A model generated the notes under the pieces. The model was not told where the DNA came from. It was given only the letters and a program-made list of their open reading frames with translations, and made no database searches. Shown piece by piece: positions 11,819 through 24,126 of a stretch of DNA of 64,000 nucleotides (position 1 is its first letter; the number at the start of each line of letters is the position of its first letter). Location: the NCBI GenBank assembly GCA_031216915.1, contig CM062296.1:796335608-796399607 (forward strand). The letters are read 5' to 3'. Source of the stretch: Pictodentalium vernedei (Eukaryota > Mollusca > Scaphopoda > Dentaliida > Dentaliidae). The position numbers were made by a program, and so were the translations under genes.

Positions 11819-12313
11819 GTCCCTTTATATCATCTGGCTTTATATTGAAAAGCAAAGGGAATACCTCCTCCAGTCTCAGTAGTCCAGCATCGGTGCTGGG
11901 TGGTTTTATTATGTATCTTAGTGTGAAGCAAAAATTATGCCTCATTCATGTATTGTTTTTAAAGTGTAGTTCAGTATGAAGCATCTGTATATGTTACATG
12001 TCATACGAGCGTTAATATACAATCTTAGAACACTTTTAATGAGTATAAGGCATCTCATTCTCTGGACTTTCTTATAATTGGTTCCCTTCACTGAATTAGC
12101 ATAAGGGTTATGCTGGCATTAAATGGAGAAATTATTATGTCTTACTCCAGTATATATTGGGTATTATGTCATTCTCTTGTTTTATTGAGAAAAAGAGATA
12201 GACATGAGTAATTCCTGTCTTTTTCTATTCTCCTGTAGGTGCTATTTTTTTGTAATGGAGTAATTGAGATACTACAGTCTTCTAAATTCCTAGGCCCTCC
12301 AACCTTTTTATGA

Positions 12314-12353
12314 TTCAGCTAAGTCTGGGCCCTTGGTTATTAGTATAAAAATA
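12314..12353 (+). repeat. half internal complementary region at right end of DIRS A copy 1
   Basis: 'tcagctaagtctgggccc' followed by 'ttattagtataaaaata' is the complement of the element's left end. In complete copies the complement of the right end follows directly; here the element stops. Confidence 0.75.
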
Positions 12354-12636
12354 TGATAAATTTAAATTAAATGGTTTGTCTGATATTTTACCCAAGTTAA
12401 TAAAACTGATAAATTTGTCCCTTGAGTGCAACAAGGCTTTGCAATGCTTAACATTGCAAAGCCTTCTTCCACTTAAGGGATGAAATACATCACCACCCAT
12501 GCTATTCTGTAGATTATGAGGCATAAAACATAAAACAAACCAAGAACATGAACTTTAGATGGCAAAGAAATATTTACAAAAATAAAATAAAAAACGCCTG
12601 CCCATATGCAATTTTTTAAAAACGGCCTGAGAAACA
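12354..12636. mobile_element. MITE family M3, copy B (left part missing)
   Basis: Starting at 'attaaatggtttgtctgat' it matches copies A and C through the hairpin to GGCCTGAGAAAC at 12624-12635. The left terminus is absent where DIRS A ends, and no left half was found on the other side of the DIRS element. A deletion or rearrangement therefore accompanied or followed the insertion. Confidence 0.7.
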
Positions 12637-12794
12637 AGATCTGCTAATGAAGAATTTATTCAAGTTTGCAAGTGTCACCTTCTATTTGTTCTAGTTAAGG
12701 GGTTAATTGGGATTCATTGTATCATGCTATATAAGAAAAATGTGCAAAAAGTGACTGTATATGTGCAAGAAGTTGCTCGTTTATTTTTTAATAG

Positions 12795-12897
12795 GGAGAG
12801 AAAGAAGACAGAGTGACAGCCTTTATTGTGGAAAGGGCCTTTGGTGGAGTAACTAGTGGAAAACCTGAAGATAAACTAGGAATCCGAGCATCAAATA
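12795..12897 (+). CDS. ACAD9: ACAD9-like acyl-CoA dehydrogenase, internal exon 1 of 4 in window
   Basis: The exon is 103 nt: 34 codons plus one base of a split codon. It opens after an acceptor (ttttttaatag) and closes at a GTAAAA donor. The peptide begins [20 protein letters not shown] and ends [13 protein letters not shown], the middle (beta-barrel) domain of the long-chain acyl-CoA dehydrogenases. The '[10 protein letters not shown]' stretch fits ACAD9 better than ACADVL, which has a proline and lysine pattern there. ACAD9 is a mitochondrial inner-membrane flavoprotein that acts in complex I assembly and has acyl-CoA dehydrogenase activity. The FAD fold is only partly represented here, and the catalytic glutamate lies in a later exon outside the window. 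No preceding exon was recognised between position 1 and 12794, so that stretch is intron. Whether the locus is intact cannot be judged from four exons. Confidence 0.88.
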
Positions 12898-13737
12898 GTA
12901 AAAAACATTTTTTATTAGTAGCATTGGTATCTAGCATTTAATTCACGGTGCCTTTTATACTTGGAAGTTGTGAACTTGAAAGGAATATATTTTCATCCTG
13001 TTCACCATTAAGGAAGATTTCCTAATGTTTCAGTATCCAATTTAGCTTCATTATTTCCTCAATAAGGGTCTGTCTATTCAGGTAATCACCACATCGCACC
13101 ATGCCATGGTCATATCACATTTAATAAAGTACATATTCTTTGTAGAATGAAAAGATAAACAGCGTTTAGGGCATCCAATACAATGTATGTCTCACTTAAC
13201 CTCCTAAACGCTGATGGCAAAATACCAAAATTATAAACAGCTAATTTTTTCCAAAAATGCAACTAGGAATTTAACCAGTTCAGTTTTGTTTGACAGAGTT
13301 CGATTTTTTACCCCAATTTGAAGGTGGTTAACTTAGGAATGGCAGCAGCTCAGTTGTATGTGAGCAGCTCAGTTGTATGTGAGCAGTACAGTTGATGTCT
13401 CACCTGACTGCAAGCCAGGGTGCGTGTTTGTCATCCATCATCCTGCAGCCATCATCCACAGTAAGTTTACTTTTGCCTTTCAGTTTTTTTCTTCAGAACC
13501 ACTGGCCTAAACCCAACCAAACTTTTCGCAAATTATCTTTGGGGGAAGCCCTTCCAGTGTTTTTCAATAGAAGTTGCGAAGCTGAAAGGTTGGGGGCAGT
13601 GCTCATAATAACCCATAAAGCCCCATATTATATGAAAATCATCTTCTCATGAACCACTAGTCACAATGCTTTGAAATTTCATATGCATCTTCTGAGATTC
13701 AAGTTTGTTCATAGAAGCTTTATCAGGGAATATTTGG

Positions 13738-14107
13738 TGGGGGAGGGGGGGGGGCTCAGTAGACATAGGTGCAGGCTCTAAGCCGAGAGGTCCTCAGTTC
13801 GAATCCCACCTGCAGCAACCGCATTGTGTCCTTGGAAAAGACACTTCACCCCTGCTGCCCACGTGGGGGCATGGTGGCATTGTGTACTAAGGCACACTGC
13901 GTGTCGATGGTGCACTTGTCTTCAACCAGTGCTTACCCTGCTTGAGTGGAGTTAGTATGTTGGGGAGCTGACAGTTGCTCGCCATTGCTTGGGGGTTCTC
14001 TCCAGGTACTCTGGCTTTCTTCACCCGTAAAACTGTTGTGGTTATGATTAGTCATTGTGCAGATAATATATGACCTTAACCACCAATAAATATATAAATA
14101 ATAATCT
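13738..14107 (+). mobile_element. tRNA-derived SINE with 12-bp target duplication
   Basis: A pol III B box (GTTCGAATCCC) lies near 13798. A conserved block 'tgtccttggaaaagacac' follows, and the tail is an AATAAATATATAAATAATA run. The identical 12-mer GGGAATATTTGG flanks it at 13726-13737 and 14108-14119, showing retrotransposition. It is about 370 bp long. The same family is present reversed at 14723-15085 and as a tail at 36897-36966. Confidence 0.85.
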
Positions 14108-14722
14108 GGGAATATTTGGGCTCATGCTACAAGAGGCAAAATTTATGGCCCTGCCCTAAATTTATATATTCTTAACCAATGGTTGAGTTTGAACCAAATT
14201 TGGTATGTAGTAGTATAGTAGTATTGACTTACGCCCAGCATTTTTATTCATGCCCTATGAGGAACAACAGGGGATGAAAATAAAAAAAAAAATAAAAAAC
14301 TTCTTTTTCACTTTCAAAAGTCTGCTCAGAAAACTGACATTCATTATGGATATAAAGTAGTTGGAGTAGACTGAAATTATTAAATAAATCTTTATCAGAA
14401 TTATTATAATTGAATGACATTATTTAATAAATCTCCATCATCTGTATCATGGGAGAAGTTTTGGATTGAAGAACAATATTTACAGCTTCAGCTGAAAGTA
14501 AATAAATCATTCTGTAAAACTTTACATTTAAAGGAAGTGATATCGTCTAAAATATAATTTTATTGAGCTGTTTTCTTTGACCTCTTAGATTATAATACTG
14601 AGTAAATTTGCTTTCAACACACCATAGATATTGAATTAACCCACTTCTTCCAGAAAACTGGTTACAAATAATTTCCCCTTTTCACAGACAAATTTTTTAT
14701 TCCTTTAACAAGTGCACAGAAT
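14108..14722. other. AT-rich sequence, no gene seen
   Basis: The first 100 bases continue the repeat that the SINE interrupted ('gggctcatgctacaagagg'). The rest shows no ORF, hairpin or known repeat that I can recognise. Confidence 0.45.
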
Positions 14723-14724
14723 AT

Positions 14725-14759
<35 letters not shown>

Positions 14760-15085
14760 TTGGGATTTTACGACCCTTTTGACAGCCAGGGTCACCTCAT
14801 GTCAGACAGTTTTATGGGTGGAGAAAGCTGGACTGGGTATATAACCACCGAGCAATGGCGAGCAACAGTCAAACTCCCCAGTGTGCTAACTCCATGCAAG
14901 CAGAGTTAGTATTGGTTGCAGACAAGTGCATCATCGACATGCAGTATGCCTTAGTGCGCAGCACCACCATGTACCTACATGGACAATCAGGATTAAGTGC
15001 CTTGCGAGAGTTACCCCTGGCAAGGATCGAACCATGTACCTTTAGTTTGAAATCCAATTCTGTAACTAATGTACCTCCTTGCCCA
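14723..15085 (-). mobile_element. SINE, minus strand, (TTTA)n tail
   Basis: Reading the minus strand, a B box GGTTCGATCC (complement near 15025-15035) leads into 'cttgtctgcaacca', 'ggagttagcacactgggg' and 'tgctcgccattgctcgg'. It ends in (TAAA)n, seen as (TTTA)n at 14723-14760. The body matches the plus-strand SINE at 13738. No clear target duplication was found. Confidence 0.75.
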
Positions 15086-15112
15086 CCACACACAGGATAT
15101 CAAAATTTATTG

Positions 15113-15240
15113 TTAGCTCACCCTGACAGAGTCAAGCTGAGCTAATTGCATCACTCTCTGTCTGCCGTCCTGCATCCGTCGACACCATTTTTGGTCCTCT
15201 CCTCCAAAACCACGGGGCCAATTCAAGTGAAAGTTTTGTG
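15113..15240 (+). repeat. 'AGCTCACCCTG' repeat fragment
   Basis: It contains the dyad TTAGCTCACCCTGACAG...GTCAAGCTGAGCTAA and 'ctctgtctgccgtcctgc', like the openings at 4669, 27478 and 37599. It is a short, truncated copy. Confidence 0.5.
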
Positions 15241-16290
15241 TTAGTGATGGCCCCAATGGGGCATTGTATTTTTGTTTGCTTAATAATTAAGTAGATTCAT
15301 TCTTGGACTTGTTTTAATTATTGTTTTTAAACATTTTTTAAAAAAATGTCAACAAATCCATATTATGTAACCTCTCATTGAGGGGTTACATGATGTGTTT
15401 TTTTTTTTTTTTATTTCAAAATTCTTCTTTTTTTTTCAATGGCTTAATTTGCAAATTACATGAGGGGATATTGCTGATCCATTAGGGGACAGGTTAAGGC
15501 ACTGTTTAACTATATGTGAGAATATTTCGTGAATTTTGAATTAACCCTTTACTTTGCAAGTTCTGGGAAAGAAATTTCCTACCCAGTGGAATCCATCAGT
15601 TAACCATTTCACTGCTAGGTTTTTCACTGAAATTGAAAATAGTGTTAAATAAGTTTTTGCTTTTAATACTCGATGAGATTTTGCTATAGGTAAGCAACTA
15701 GGGCTTTATCATAAATGTGACATAGTACTTCTTTATACTGTCTTCTAAACAATAAATCTGCATAGGTGACACAATTCTAATTGTTGACACTCTAGTTAAT
15801 TTTCCACTTCATATTTAGTGTTCAACCGATGATTGGAACCGGTCACCACAACCGGCCAATTGTGGGCTATCAGATGACAATGGCAACGGATCCTGGAACA
15901 TCAGTTCAACAGATTGTTGCCAATTATTTTGCGATGATGCATAAACTGCATTTTATTATCTTTTGCAATTGTTCAATTGTTAATGAAAAATGATGTCAAT
16001 GATACCATTCAATAAAGTTGAAAAACCACCACAACATGTGTTCTTAATCTCCCTAGATGCCCATCTATGGGATATACAAGTTAAATGACATGTAAAGCTT
16101 ACAATTGAACATACTTGCAGCAATCGCCAGGTCATACTTGAAAAGTGAAGGTTGCACTCCGTTGACTCAGGTCGCAGTAAAAATTACCAGTTGCACGCAC
16201 TTGGGTGGTAAACATGACTCTGAGAGCCACATTTACTGCCCAAGTGTGCATGACTGGTAATTTTACTGGACATGAGTCAACAGAGTTTAA
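15241..16290. other. intronic sequence, small inverted repeats only
   Basis: Local dyads are visible, for example 'taacctctcattgaggggtta' near 15366. Another is the pair 'aattaccagttgcacgcac' and 'gtgtgcatgactggtaatt' around 16180-16260. No gene or complete element was identified. Confidence 0.4.
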
Positions 16291-16296
16291 CACTGA

Positions 16297-16496
16297 AATA
16301 AGTTCAATTTAATGTAGTTCTTTCGAGCCTCGACTTATCAAGTAGTGAATGGACTGTAAACCTGTAAAATAAGTTCAGCTTCATGTAGTTATTTCAAGCT
16401 TTGACTTATCTAGTAGTGAACGGACTGTACACCCATAAAATAAATTCAATTTAATGTAGTTCTTTCGAGCCTCAACTTTTCTAGTAGTGCACGGTA
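16297..16496 (+). repeat. tandem repeat, about 65-bp unit, 3 copies
   Basis: 'ataagttcaatttaatgtag' and its variants recur with 'cgacttatcaagtagtgaa' and 'ggactgta' in each unit. Non-coding. Confidence 0.65.
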
Positions 16497-17053
16497 TTAC
16501 AGTCATATTCGGCTTCAGAATCGGCCGATTGTGAGCTCAAATAACCTGTAATCGGTCAGTGGCCATTTTTGGTAATCGGTTGAACATTATTCATATTTCA
16601 CTTTTTCTAACACAGAATTAAAAAAAAATTATTTGCTTTTATTTTACGAAGTGCCTGTTAATCTATGAAATCCTCTTTAAAGATGAGGACGGCCCCTTTT
16701 AGTTGCAATCGGTCATCCGTGATGGCTACACAGACCTGAAGCCCAAAAACCTTTAGCACAGTCTACAGGCCATATTTATGAAGGGATTTCAATGTAACTT
16801 GATAGCCTGACTCATTTTGGAATAATTTCACTGTAACTTGATAACTTTCGTTGACATACGTTAACTGTGAGATCCACATTAACCCACCCCTCAGTTCTTT
16901 AGTTCAGTCTACACCTCATGTTATTTTTTATTAAAAACATATCATACAGGGAACAGAAATTAACTTATTCCCAATTATCACAATTCTTGTCTTATTTCAT
17001 AATCCTTTCATAAACATTGAACATTATCTTTTTCATCAAACACAACACAAATA

Positions 17054-17560
<507 letters not shown>

Positions 17561-18039
17561 CGATCGGCGCTGCACTTGTTACAAATTAGAAAAACATTCA
17601 ACAAAAAAGCATTGGGACGAGCTAGATGAGTGCGTTCCATTGAGGTATCACATGATATGGTTTTGTTGAAATTCTTTGCAAATTTTTTTTCTTCTACTGT
17701 TTAATTTTAAAATTATGCAGACCGATGCAGCTGATTTGTTGAGTAAAGAGTTAATGGTGTAGATTCAAGTTTGTTAAAAAAAAGGTTTTCTGGCCAATCT
17801 TTGAGCTTTGAGGCAAACTTTACTTTTTATTCTAGAACTTTGGAAAATGGAAAGCACAAAAGATTTTCACTCTGGCTAAATAAAGCAATCTTTTGATATT
17901 TGGTATGCAGCATGCTTAGGAGGGTGAGATTCAAGTTTGTTCAAGCCAAGTCCTTGGGTTCATATTTGGGCTCACTGTGGGAGCCCGAATTATAACTTAG
18001 TTCAAAATGAGGAATTTTCTTTAAAAATGTTCTTCTGGT

Positions 18040-19432
18040 TCAGGTTCTGAATCCAGTCTTCAGCCAGAAGGGATACACAAAGGGGAATCCTACTCTCTCA
18101 TTCTCGTAGATTTGAACGGTTACAGTTTGGAAGTTCATTTATTGGGAATCACTTGTACACTGGGACATGGTCACCTGTTGGTTGGCTCCGAAGCATCTGA
18201 GTTCTTACAGATAACTTTCCATTGGGATTCGATTGGACAAGTTTAAGGTTGTAACATATTTATATCACCAGTTTTCGTCCGATCTCTGTATTTACAATGT
18301 TCAGGCCAGTCAGTACGTTTGACGTTTTACTGCCTGGGTATTCCGGATGTGGTACACATTTTAGAAGTTTTCAATTTTATTATAAGATCGCTGATAAGGA
18401 AGTTGAAGCGTTATCTTCGTCTTGAGTCTTGAACAGATGATTCCATTTAGCTCTAGATGCCTTATTAGTCACAACAGATTAAATTTTGCTTGTAACCAGG
18501 AGCCTTTAAAGAGATTATATATACTTCTGTCCGCCTTTTATTGCTCAGAGGGGAATCCTGTATTAGGTTTCTTTTCTGATATTCTTCAGTACAGCTTTAT
18601 CACTGATTCCAGGTCGCTTTCCTCTTTGTTTTGAAGTTAATTTCCTTCAAAAAAGAAGGGGTGGGGGTGGTTTCTCCTTACCTCTTTTGGCCTTATAGTG
18701 AGTGTGTAACTATGGCTGAAGCTGTTATTGTCTATAGATAGCACAGACTTTTTATGTACAGCTTGGTGTGTTGCATTGTACATGGTGTGTGTCTGTGGCC
18801 GCTAGTCTCCAACGCTCAGACACGCTTTTCCTAATTTTAAGCATCGTATTCTGGACTAGCCTTAAAATTGGGGCTCTTTACACCCAATTAGTGCAATCGT
18901 TTATGCTAAGTAATAAGTAATAAGAAGGATATATGTAATTCCTCATATTTTAATATCGTATTCACCTTTAGGAGTCCACCTGCAGGCTTAGGAGTTGAAA
19001 TTTAGCCTGCTCTTCCTTTTAGTCCTAGGCCCTCCAGCCTTTTTCCTGTTCAGCTAAGTCTGGGCCATTTGTAAAATATGAAAAATTTGTAGCAATTTGT
19101 ATATTTTTTATACTTACTAATGGCCCAGATGGGGATGGCCCTCCCATGAGTGGGCACTCACTCCTCCCTGCTGAATTTTCTACTTTATCAAGCACATAAT
19201 CTGGTAAGAATGATGAATGGTGCCAATTTGCATTGCTTCCTGCTTGCAGTGCAAGCGCAGTATATAAAGGTATGGAGGACCGTATAGGACTTGAAATTTC
19301 TGGATTTATATGCAAATTTTGGGGGTTGCTGGGTTCAAAATTTGTGTTTGGCCTAAAAAGTTTCGAGTTTGCACACGCTAAGTCTGGGCCATTGGTAAGT
19401 TTAAAAAATATACAAATTACTATAAATTTTTC
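18040..19432 (+). mobile_element. DIRS family A-like right-end fragment
   Basis: From about 18640 to 19432 it parallels the right end of DIRS B: G-rich tract (18656-18670), 'cctaggccctccagcc', internal complementary region (about 19049-19125), 'gatggccctcccatgag', and a terminal repeat ending 'gggccattggtaag' plus 'ataaatttttc'. The terminal 'gagtttgcac' matches family A rather than B. The 600 bp before 18640 has no recognisable coding match. The left boundary near 18040 is uncertain. Confidence 0.65.
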
Positions 19433-20036
19433 ATTTTTCACTCACCAGAGATGAGATTATCTACATTTTTGGCTTGTTAACTTCATTGAAATGAACTCTT
19501 CATTGATTAGATATCCATATTTCATTCTCCATAGATGAGGTTGTTTATGCACAAGTTTTATATATATGGAGGGAAAAGCCATATGAATAACATCAGCAGA
19601 CTTTAAAAAAAAATATTTTGTGTATGACTGCATTGTCAACACAACCACGTGTGTCTATTATAATAAAGAGAATAAACATAACCTCTGATTGATTGAGTAT
19701 TTATTCTGAAATGTTTACACCAGAATTTATAACTTCTGCATCTTTTGTGCATTCCCTCCTCCCCTCCCTCCAAGCTGTCTTCGTAAATAACCCATCAGAA
19801 AACAAAGCAGTTACAGTTGATTTGGAAAAATATAAACTGAGCATGTGCTGGTTCATGCGTTAATTATTCATGGGTGATTTATATTATGGGCGTTTTTAGG
19901 GAATAATTGACAAGTGAGAGTGCACAATGTCAAGTTTGTTGATCTTCAACAAAGTGAATTTGTGAAAATAAAAACAACACCGTTTTTGCTTTGGAATGGA
20001 TTTTATTTTAATAAAATAAAATCACTTAACCCCTTT
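19433..20036. other. intronic sequence, no gene seen
   Basis: AT-rich. One short ORF on the minus strand (19457-19648) has no recognisable domain. Confidence 0.4.
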
Positions 20037-20125
20037 TGACAGGGATCGGGAAGATTCATCCCTGAGAAGATTCCGCCTTGGATTTTTCGGCCCGGGGAAG
20101 ATTTGGTCGGGAAGATTCGGCCCAT
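20037..20125. repeat. 'GGGAAGATTCGGCCC' motif cluster, left
   Basis: Several variants of GGGAAGATTC and TTCGGCCC lie in a row after 'aaccccttttgacaggga'. The reverse-complement arrangement lies at 22998-23072, also next to 'cccttttgaca', which gives an inverted pair 3 kb apart. Confidence 0.6.
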
Positions 20126-20779
20126 GTACTCTGTGATTGACTGCTAATTAATCTTTTCATGTTCTGTCTGGGGGTTTGACAAATGACATAATTGACAAGA
20201 CTTTACTGACAATATTATTGAGAAGTGGTTGAAGGTAATTATTTATTAATTCTAATAACATCAGAGGACATTACTTCACAATGTAGCAACACAAAAACAT
20301 TACAATTTTAATTGACCCCAGAGAATTATGTCATCATACCTAGTGCATATGCTCCTACATTTGAATCCATTTGAATCCATTTGAATCCAAAATATTAGAA
20401 CTATTCCATGAATTGCCTTGAAACATATTGTTCACTGTCTGCCGGAATTGTTTTTTTAGCTTTGACGGCAACTTCACTAAATGAGAAATGGTCTTTGTAA
20501 TTGGCACTTGGAAGTTTCCTGTGAGTTTGTTTAGTGTGAGCGGTACTTAGCAGGTTGTTTCTCTCATTGTCAATGGGCATTTGTTTTTATTATGATATTC
20601 GGTAGAGATATTCTTATTGTTGTTGATTGACTCTTGGCAGTTACTGCCGAGCTTGTTTGTTTACCACAATAACTATTCTTGCCACTATTCTATGCCTCTC
20701 AAAATACAGAACGTGGAGAGTGTATTATCACTAAATCACCTGCACAGTGTAGATTCCACCCAAGCAATAATTGCAAATT

Positions 20780-22180
20780 TTTAGCTCAACTTTGGCGAAG
20801 CTTATGCCATGGCCCGTCATCCATCTGTCAGTCAACAATTGGATATGGCTCGGGCTAGAGGCCGTATTTATGAACCGATCTTTACGAAACTTCTTGGGTA
20901 CGTTTGTTATGACCGTGGGACGAGAACGAGTGTTTTGGGGTTTGGTCCGAAATTCAAGATGGCTGCCAGCTGCCATTTTGTACCGACGATGAAGAAATCT
21001 GTTTTTCGTACAGAACTTCCATATGAAAGCTATGATTTGAATAATTTTTTGTATGAATGTTTAGTACCATGGGATACATCACATATAATACAGGTTTTTT
21101 TCTCGTGCGTAAATTATGCAAATTAGACTAACTTTGATGTTTTTGGGTGTTACTTTCAGCACTGTAAGTGCAAATGCCAATACGGCTCGGGCTAGAGGCC
21201 GTATTTATGAACCGATCTTTACGAAACTCCTTGGGTACCTTTGTTATCACCGTGGGACGAGAACAAGTGTTTTGGGGTCCGGTCCAAAATTCAAGATGGC
21301 CTATGGCAGCCATTTTGTACAAAATTTGGTGCAATCAGATTTTTGCACAGAACTTCCATATGAAAGCGCTGATTTGAATAATTTTTTGTGTGAATGTTTA
21401 GTACCATGGGATACATCACATATAATACAGGTTTTTTTCTCGTGCAGAAATTATGCAAATTAGATGAACTTTGATTTTTTCAGTGCTACTTACACACAGT
21501 AAGTACACATGTCAATACGGCTCGGACTAGAGTCTGTATTTATGAACCGATCTTCATGAAACATCTTGCGTACCTTTGTTATCACCTTGGGACGAGAACG
21601 AGTGTTTCTGGGTGCGGTCCAAAATTCAAGATGGCTGCCAGTGGCCATTTTGTACCGAAATTAGGTCTAATCAGTTTTTTGTACACAACTTCTATACGGC
21701 TCAGGCTAGAGGCCGTATTTATGAACCAATCTTTACGAAACTTCTTGGGTACCTTTGTTATCACTGTGGGATGAGAACGAGTGTTTTTGGGTGTGGTCCA
21801 AAATTCAAGATGGCCACCAGCAGCCATTTTGTACCAAAATTAGTGCAATCAGTCTTTTGTACAGAACTTCTGTATGAAAGTTCTGATTTGAATAAATTTT
21901 TGTATAAATGTTTAGTAACATGGAATACATCACATATAGTATGGGTTTTTTTCTTGTGCAGAAATTATGCAAATTAGATGAACTTTGATTTATTCAGTGC
22001 TACTTATACACTGTAAGTGCACATGTCAATACAGCTTGGGCTAGAGGCTGTATTTATGAACCGATCTTCACAAAACTTCTTGGGTACCTTTTTTATCACC
22101 TTGGGATGAGAACAAGTGTTTCTGGGTGCGGTCCAAAATTCAAGATGGCTGCCAGTGGCCATTTTGCCTTTGTTATCACT
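20780..22180 (+). repeat. tandem array, about 340-bp unit, about 4-5 copies
   Basis: It opens with 'tttagctcaactttggcgaa'. Units restart with 'ctcgggctagaggccgtat' at about 20848, 21186, 21523 (diverged), 21698 and 22035. Each has 'tttacgaaacttcttggg', 'aaattcaagatgg' and, where complete, 'aaattatgcaaattaga' with an ATGCAAAT octamer (21116, 21453, 21967). Overlapping ORFs of 69-133 codons repeat the same peptide fragments on both strands. They are products of the repeat; I do not call them genes. Confidence 0.8.
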
Positions 22181-22478
22181 GTGCTATGAGAACAAATATT
22201 TTGGGGTTCAGTCAGACCCACTCTGGGACTCAAAGATTTCTTTTCTAGTTTAGCATCTGACTGTCACCCACCTTTACAATACTTTACCTATACATTTGTT
22301 ACAGGCAACGGTCAGTATTTATGTATAGACCGTTACAATACTTTATATGTACCTTTGTTATCAGGTCATTACCTAGATGTTTGTCATTGCTGTGTCACAT
22401 ACTATACATGTACATGTCTTTGTCTTGACAAGTTGAGCTACAGTGTCATTGACACTTTAATTTGCAATGCATTACAAG

Positions 22479-22549
22479 CACAAGCAAAGTTCCAGCCAAT
22501 GGACCTCCGGGTTAAACCCGGAGGTCCATTGGCTGAAACATTGCTTGTG
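22479..22549. repeat. 71-bp hairpin with perfect 42-bp core
   Basis: The core is CAGCCAATGGACCTCCGGGTT followed by its exact complement (22493-22534). The outer arms acaagcaa/ttgcttgt extend it with mismatches. It is much more GC-rich than its surroundings. No element ends were recognised. Confidence 0.85.
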
Positions 22550-22997
22550 TTTTTTGTCGATGTGTACAAAATTTGTAAGTTATAGCTTGGGTGACAACTC
22601 CACTCCACGGGTGATTTAGTTACAATCCACTCTCCACGTACTGTAAGTCACAGAAAATTGAAATCATACAATAGAAATAAAGTGTGTGGAGTCAATGATG
22701 ATTGCCTCGCTACTCATATAGAATTGTGCGTGTGGGGAGTGGGCTACGCAGAAACCTGTCACTTGCCATGTAGATAAAATTGACAGACTTGGAGAAACTT
22801 AGAAATAACTTTTGTAATTAATGGATTACATTCGAACAAAAGGTTAAGAAATTTTTCACTAAATAGACAAACTTTTTTATCCAAACTCATTAATTTTTTT
22901 TTCTCCACGAAATATATAAAATTTTGATCAAAAATCATTAAAATATTTTCAAATAATAACTTTTGTAAATAACTGAATAAAATATAAACTTCAAAAC

Positions 22998-23072
22998 ATT
23001 AAACTTAAAGTGAGAGAAGATTCAGCCAAACACCAGGGCCGAATCTTCCCAGGGCCAAATCTTCCCCGACCC
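22998..23072. repeat. 'GGGCCGAATCTTCCC' motif cluster, right
   Basis: Mirror arrangement of the cluster at 20037-20125. It ends 'ccccgacccttttgacat'. Confidence 0.6.
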
Positions 23073-23282
23073 TTTTGACATATCAAGACAGGCAACAATC
23101 CATTTCTTGCATGTTAGATGAAAAAGGAAATCTGCATCGTCCTTCAGGTAATGACAATGCATTTCTACTCACCTAATTTCGCTTCAAATTCACCTGCGCA
23201 CCATCGACTTTTAAAGTCTTTGAAACTGAGGGAGAAGGCTTGAACACGGATAGGGCACCTTGTTTTCAACATGCAAAAAGGT

Positions 23283-23312
23283 GTGTTGGGGTTGGGGGGG
23301 GGGGGGGGGGGT
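23283..23312. repeat. poly-G tract
   Basis: An almost pure G run (about 23296-23312) after 'ggttgggg'. Its length is uncertain in any assembly. Confidence 0.7.
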
Positions 23313-23730
23313 GGATCTAACTCACAAATACAAATATGTGCCAAGATACAAGGCAGCATGGTATTAATATTGCCTGGTTAATGGCCCATATAGAAAATTA
23401 ATAAAAGACAATTAGGTTGGAATTATTAATCTTTATTCATAACAAATCATCAAATAACACAATATACATGAAATATCAATATAAAATAAATCAGCCCCAG
23501 TGAAGAAAAATCAGCCTGGTTTACCACTTCACCAGGCCTATCGATCAGCCTGGTCACGATTCTAAAATGCAAGCCCTGTTTTACAATTCTGCTTGTTAAC
23601 TAAGTCGACTGTCGGGAAGCATCCATCAGTTTTACTTGTTTTCTTTTCCAATTCCGTCCCTAAAAATCTCCTTTTCTCCATCAAGTATGTATATATAACA
23701 GAACCCCTCTCAAATACCCAATAATCTACT

Positions 23731-24036
23731 GTTTTTAGCTGCGACTAGCAGCTCTATAAGTGGCAATGTCAGTCTGTCTGTCGGTCTGTCTGTTGGTCGG
23801 TTGGTCGGTCGGTCGGTCGGTCGGTCTGTCTGTGACCAACGAGTTTCAAAACTCAATAACTTTTGAAATTCTTGATGGAATGACCTTATATTTGGCATGT
23901 AAGTGTATCTTATTGATGTCTAGCCACTGTTCAATGCATGTGTTGTTCCAATTATTTTTCTTGGAGACATGGCCCTTGATGAACTTAGAATTTTGTGAGA
24001 TTGCACCACCCGTCGCAGCTACGGCGTCGATGTCGC
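23731..24036 (+). repeat. interspersed repeat R2, copy 2
   Basis: Near-identical to 4356-4648: AGCTGCGACTAGCAGCT, a TCTG/TCGG tract, 'gaccaacgagtttcaaaac', ending 'cgcagctacggcgtcgatg'. The two differ mainly in the microsatellite. Confidence 0.8.
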
Positions 24037-24126
24037 AATTTTTGCAGGGTAAATTGTGAAACTTAGATCCTAAAGCACAGGAGATACTGCACCAAGCTTG
24101 GAAATAAGCAGTTTATCATTTACAGA

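Larger units (their letters stand above)
7623..12353 (+). mobile_element. DIRS retrotransposon, family A, copy 1 (deleted and decayed)
   Basis: The left end reads 'tatttttatactaataacc' and the right end is its inverted complement 'ttattagtataaaaata'. Inside, in order, are remnants of gag, RT/RNase H and tyrosine recombinase, all plus strand. The right side stops at half of the internal complementary region: the long right terminal repeat is missing. Gag is fused to mid-RT by a deletion near 9265. The right flank is MITE M3 copy B, whose left part is missing. DIRS elements replicate through a circular intermediate and integrate with a YR rather than an integrase. Confidence 0.85.

Noticed and set aside
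1-12794. An upstream ACAD9 exon
   Set aside because: I looked for coding sequence for the conserved segment before GEKEDR and did not see it. It must lie left of the window.
13738-13810. A tRNA gene
   Set aside because: It has a B box but no complete cloverleaf, and it is followed by SINE body, A-rich tail and target duplication.
21116-21977. ORFs with shared RGRIYEPIFTKLLG peptides as a protein family
   Set aside because: The peptides come from a non-coding tandem repeat. Frames open on both strands and begin and end at unit borders.
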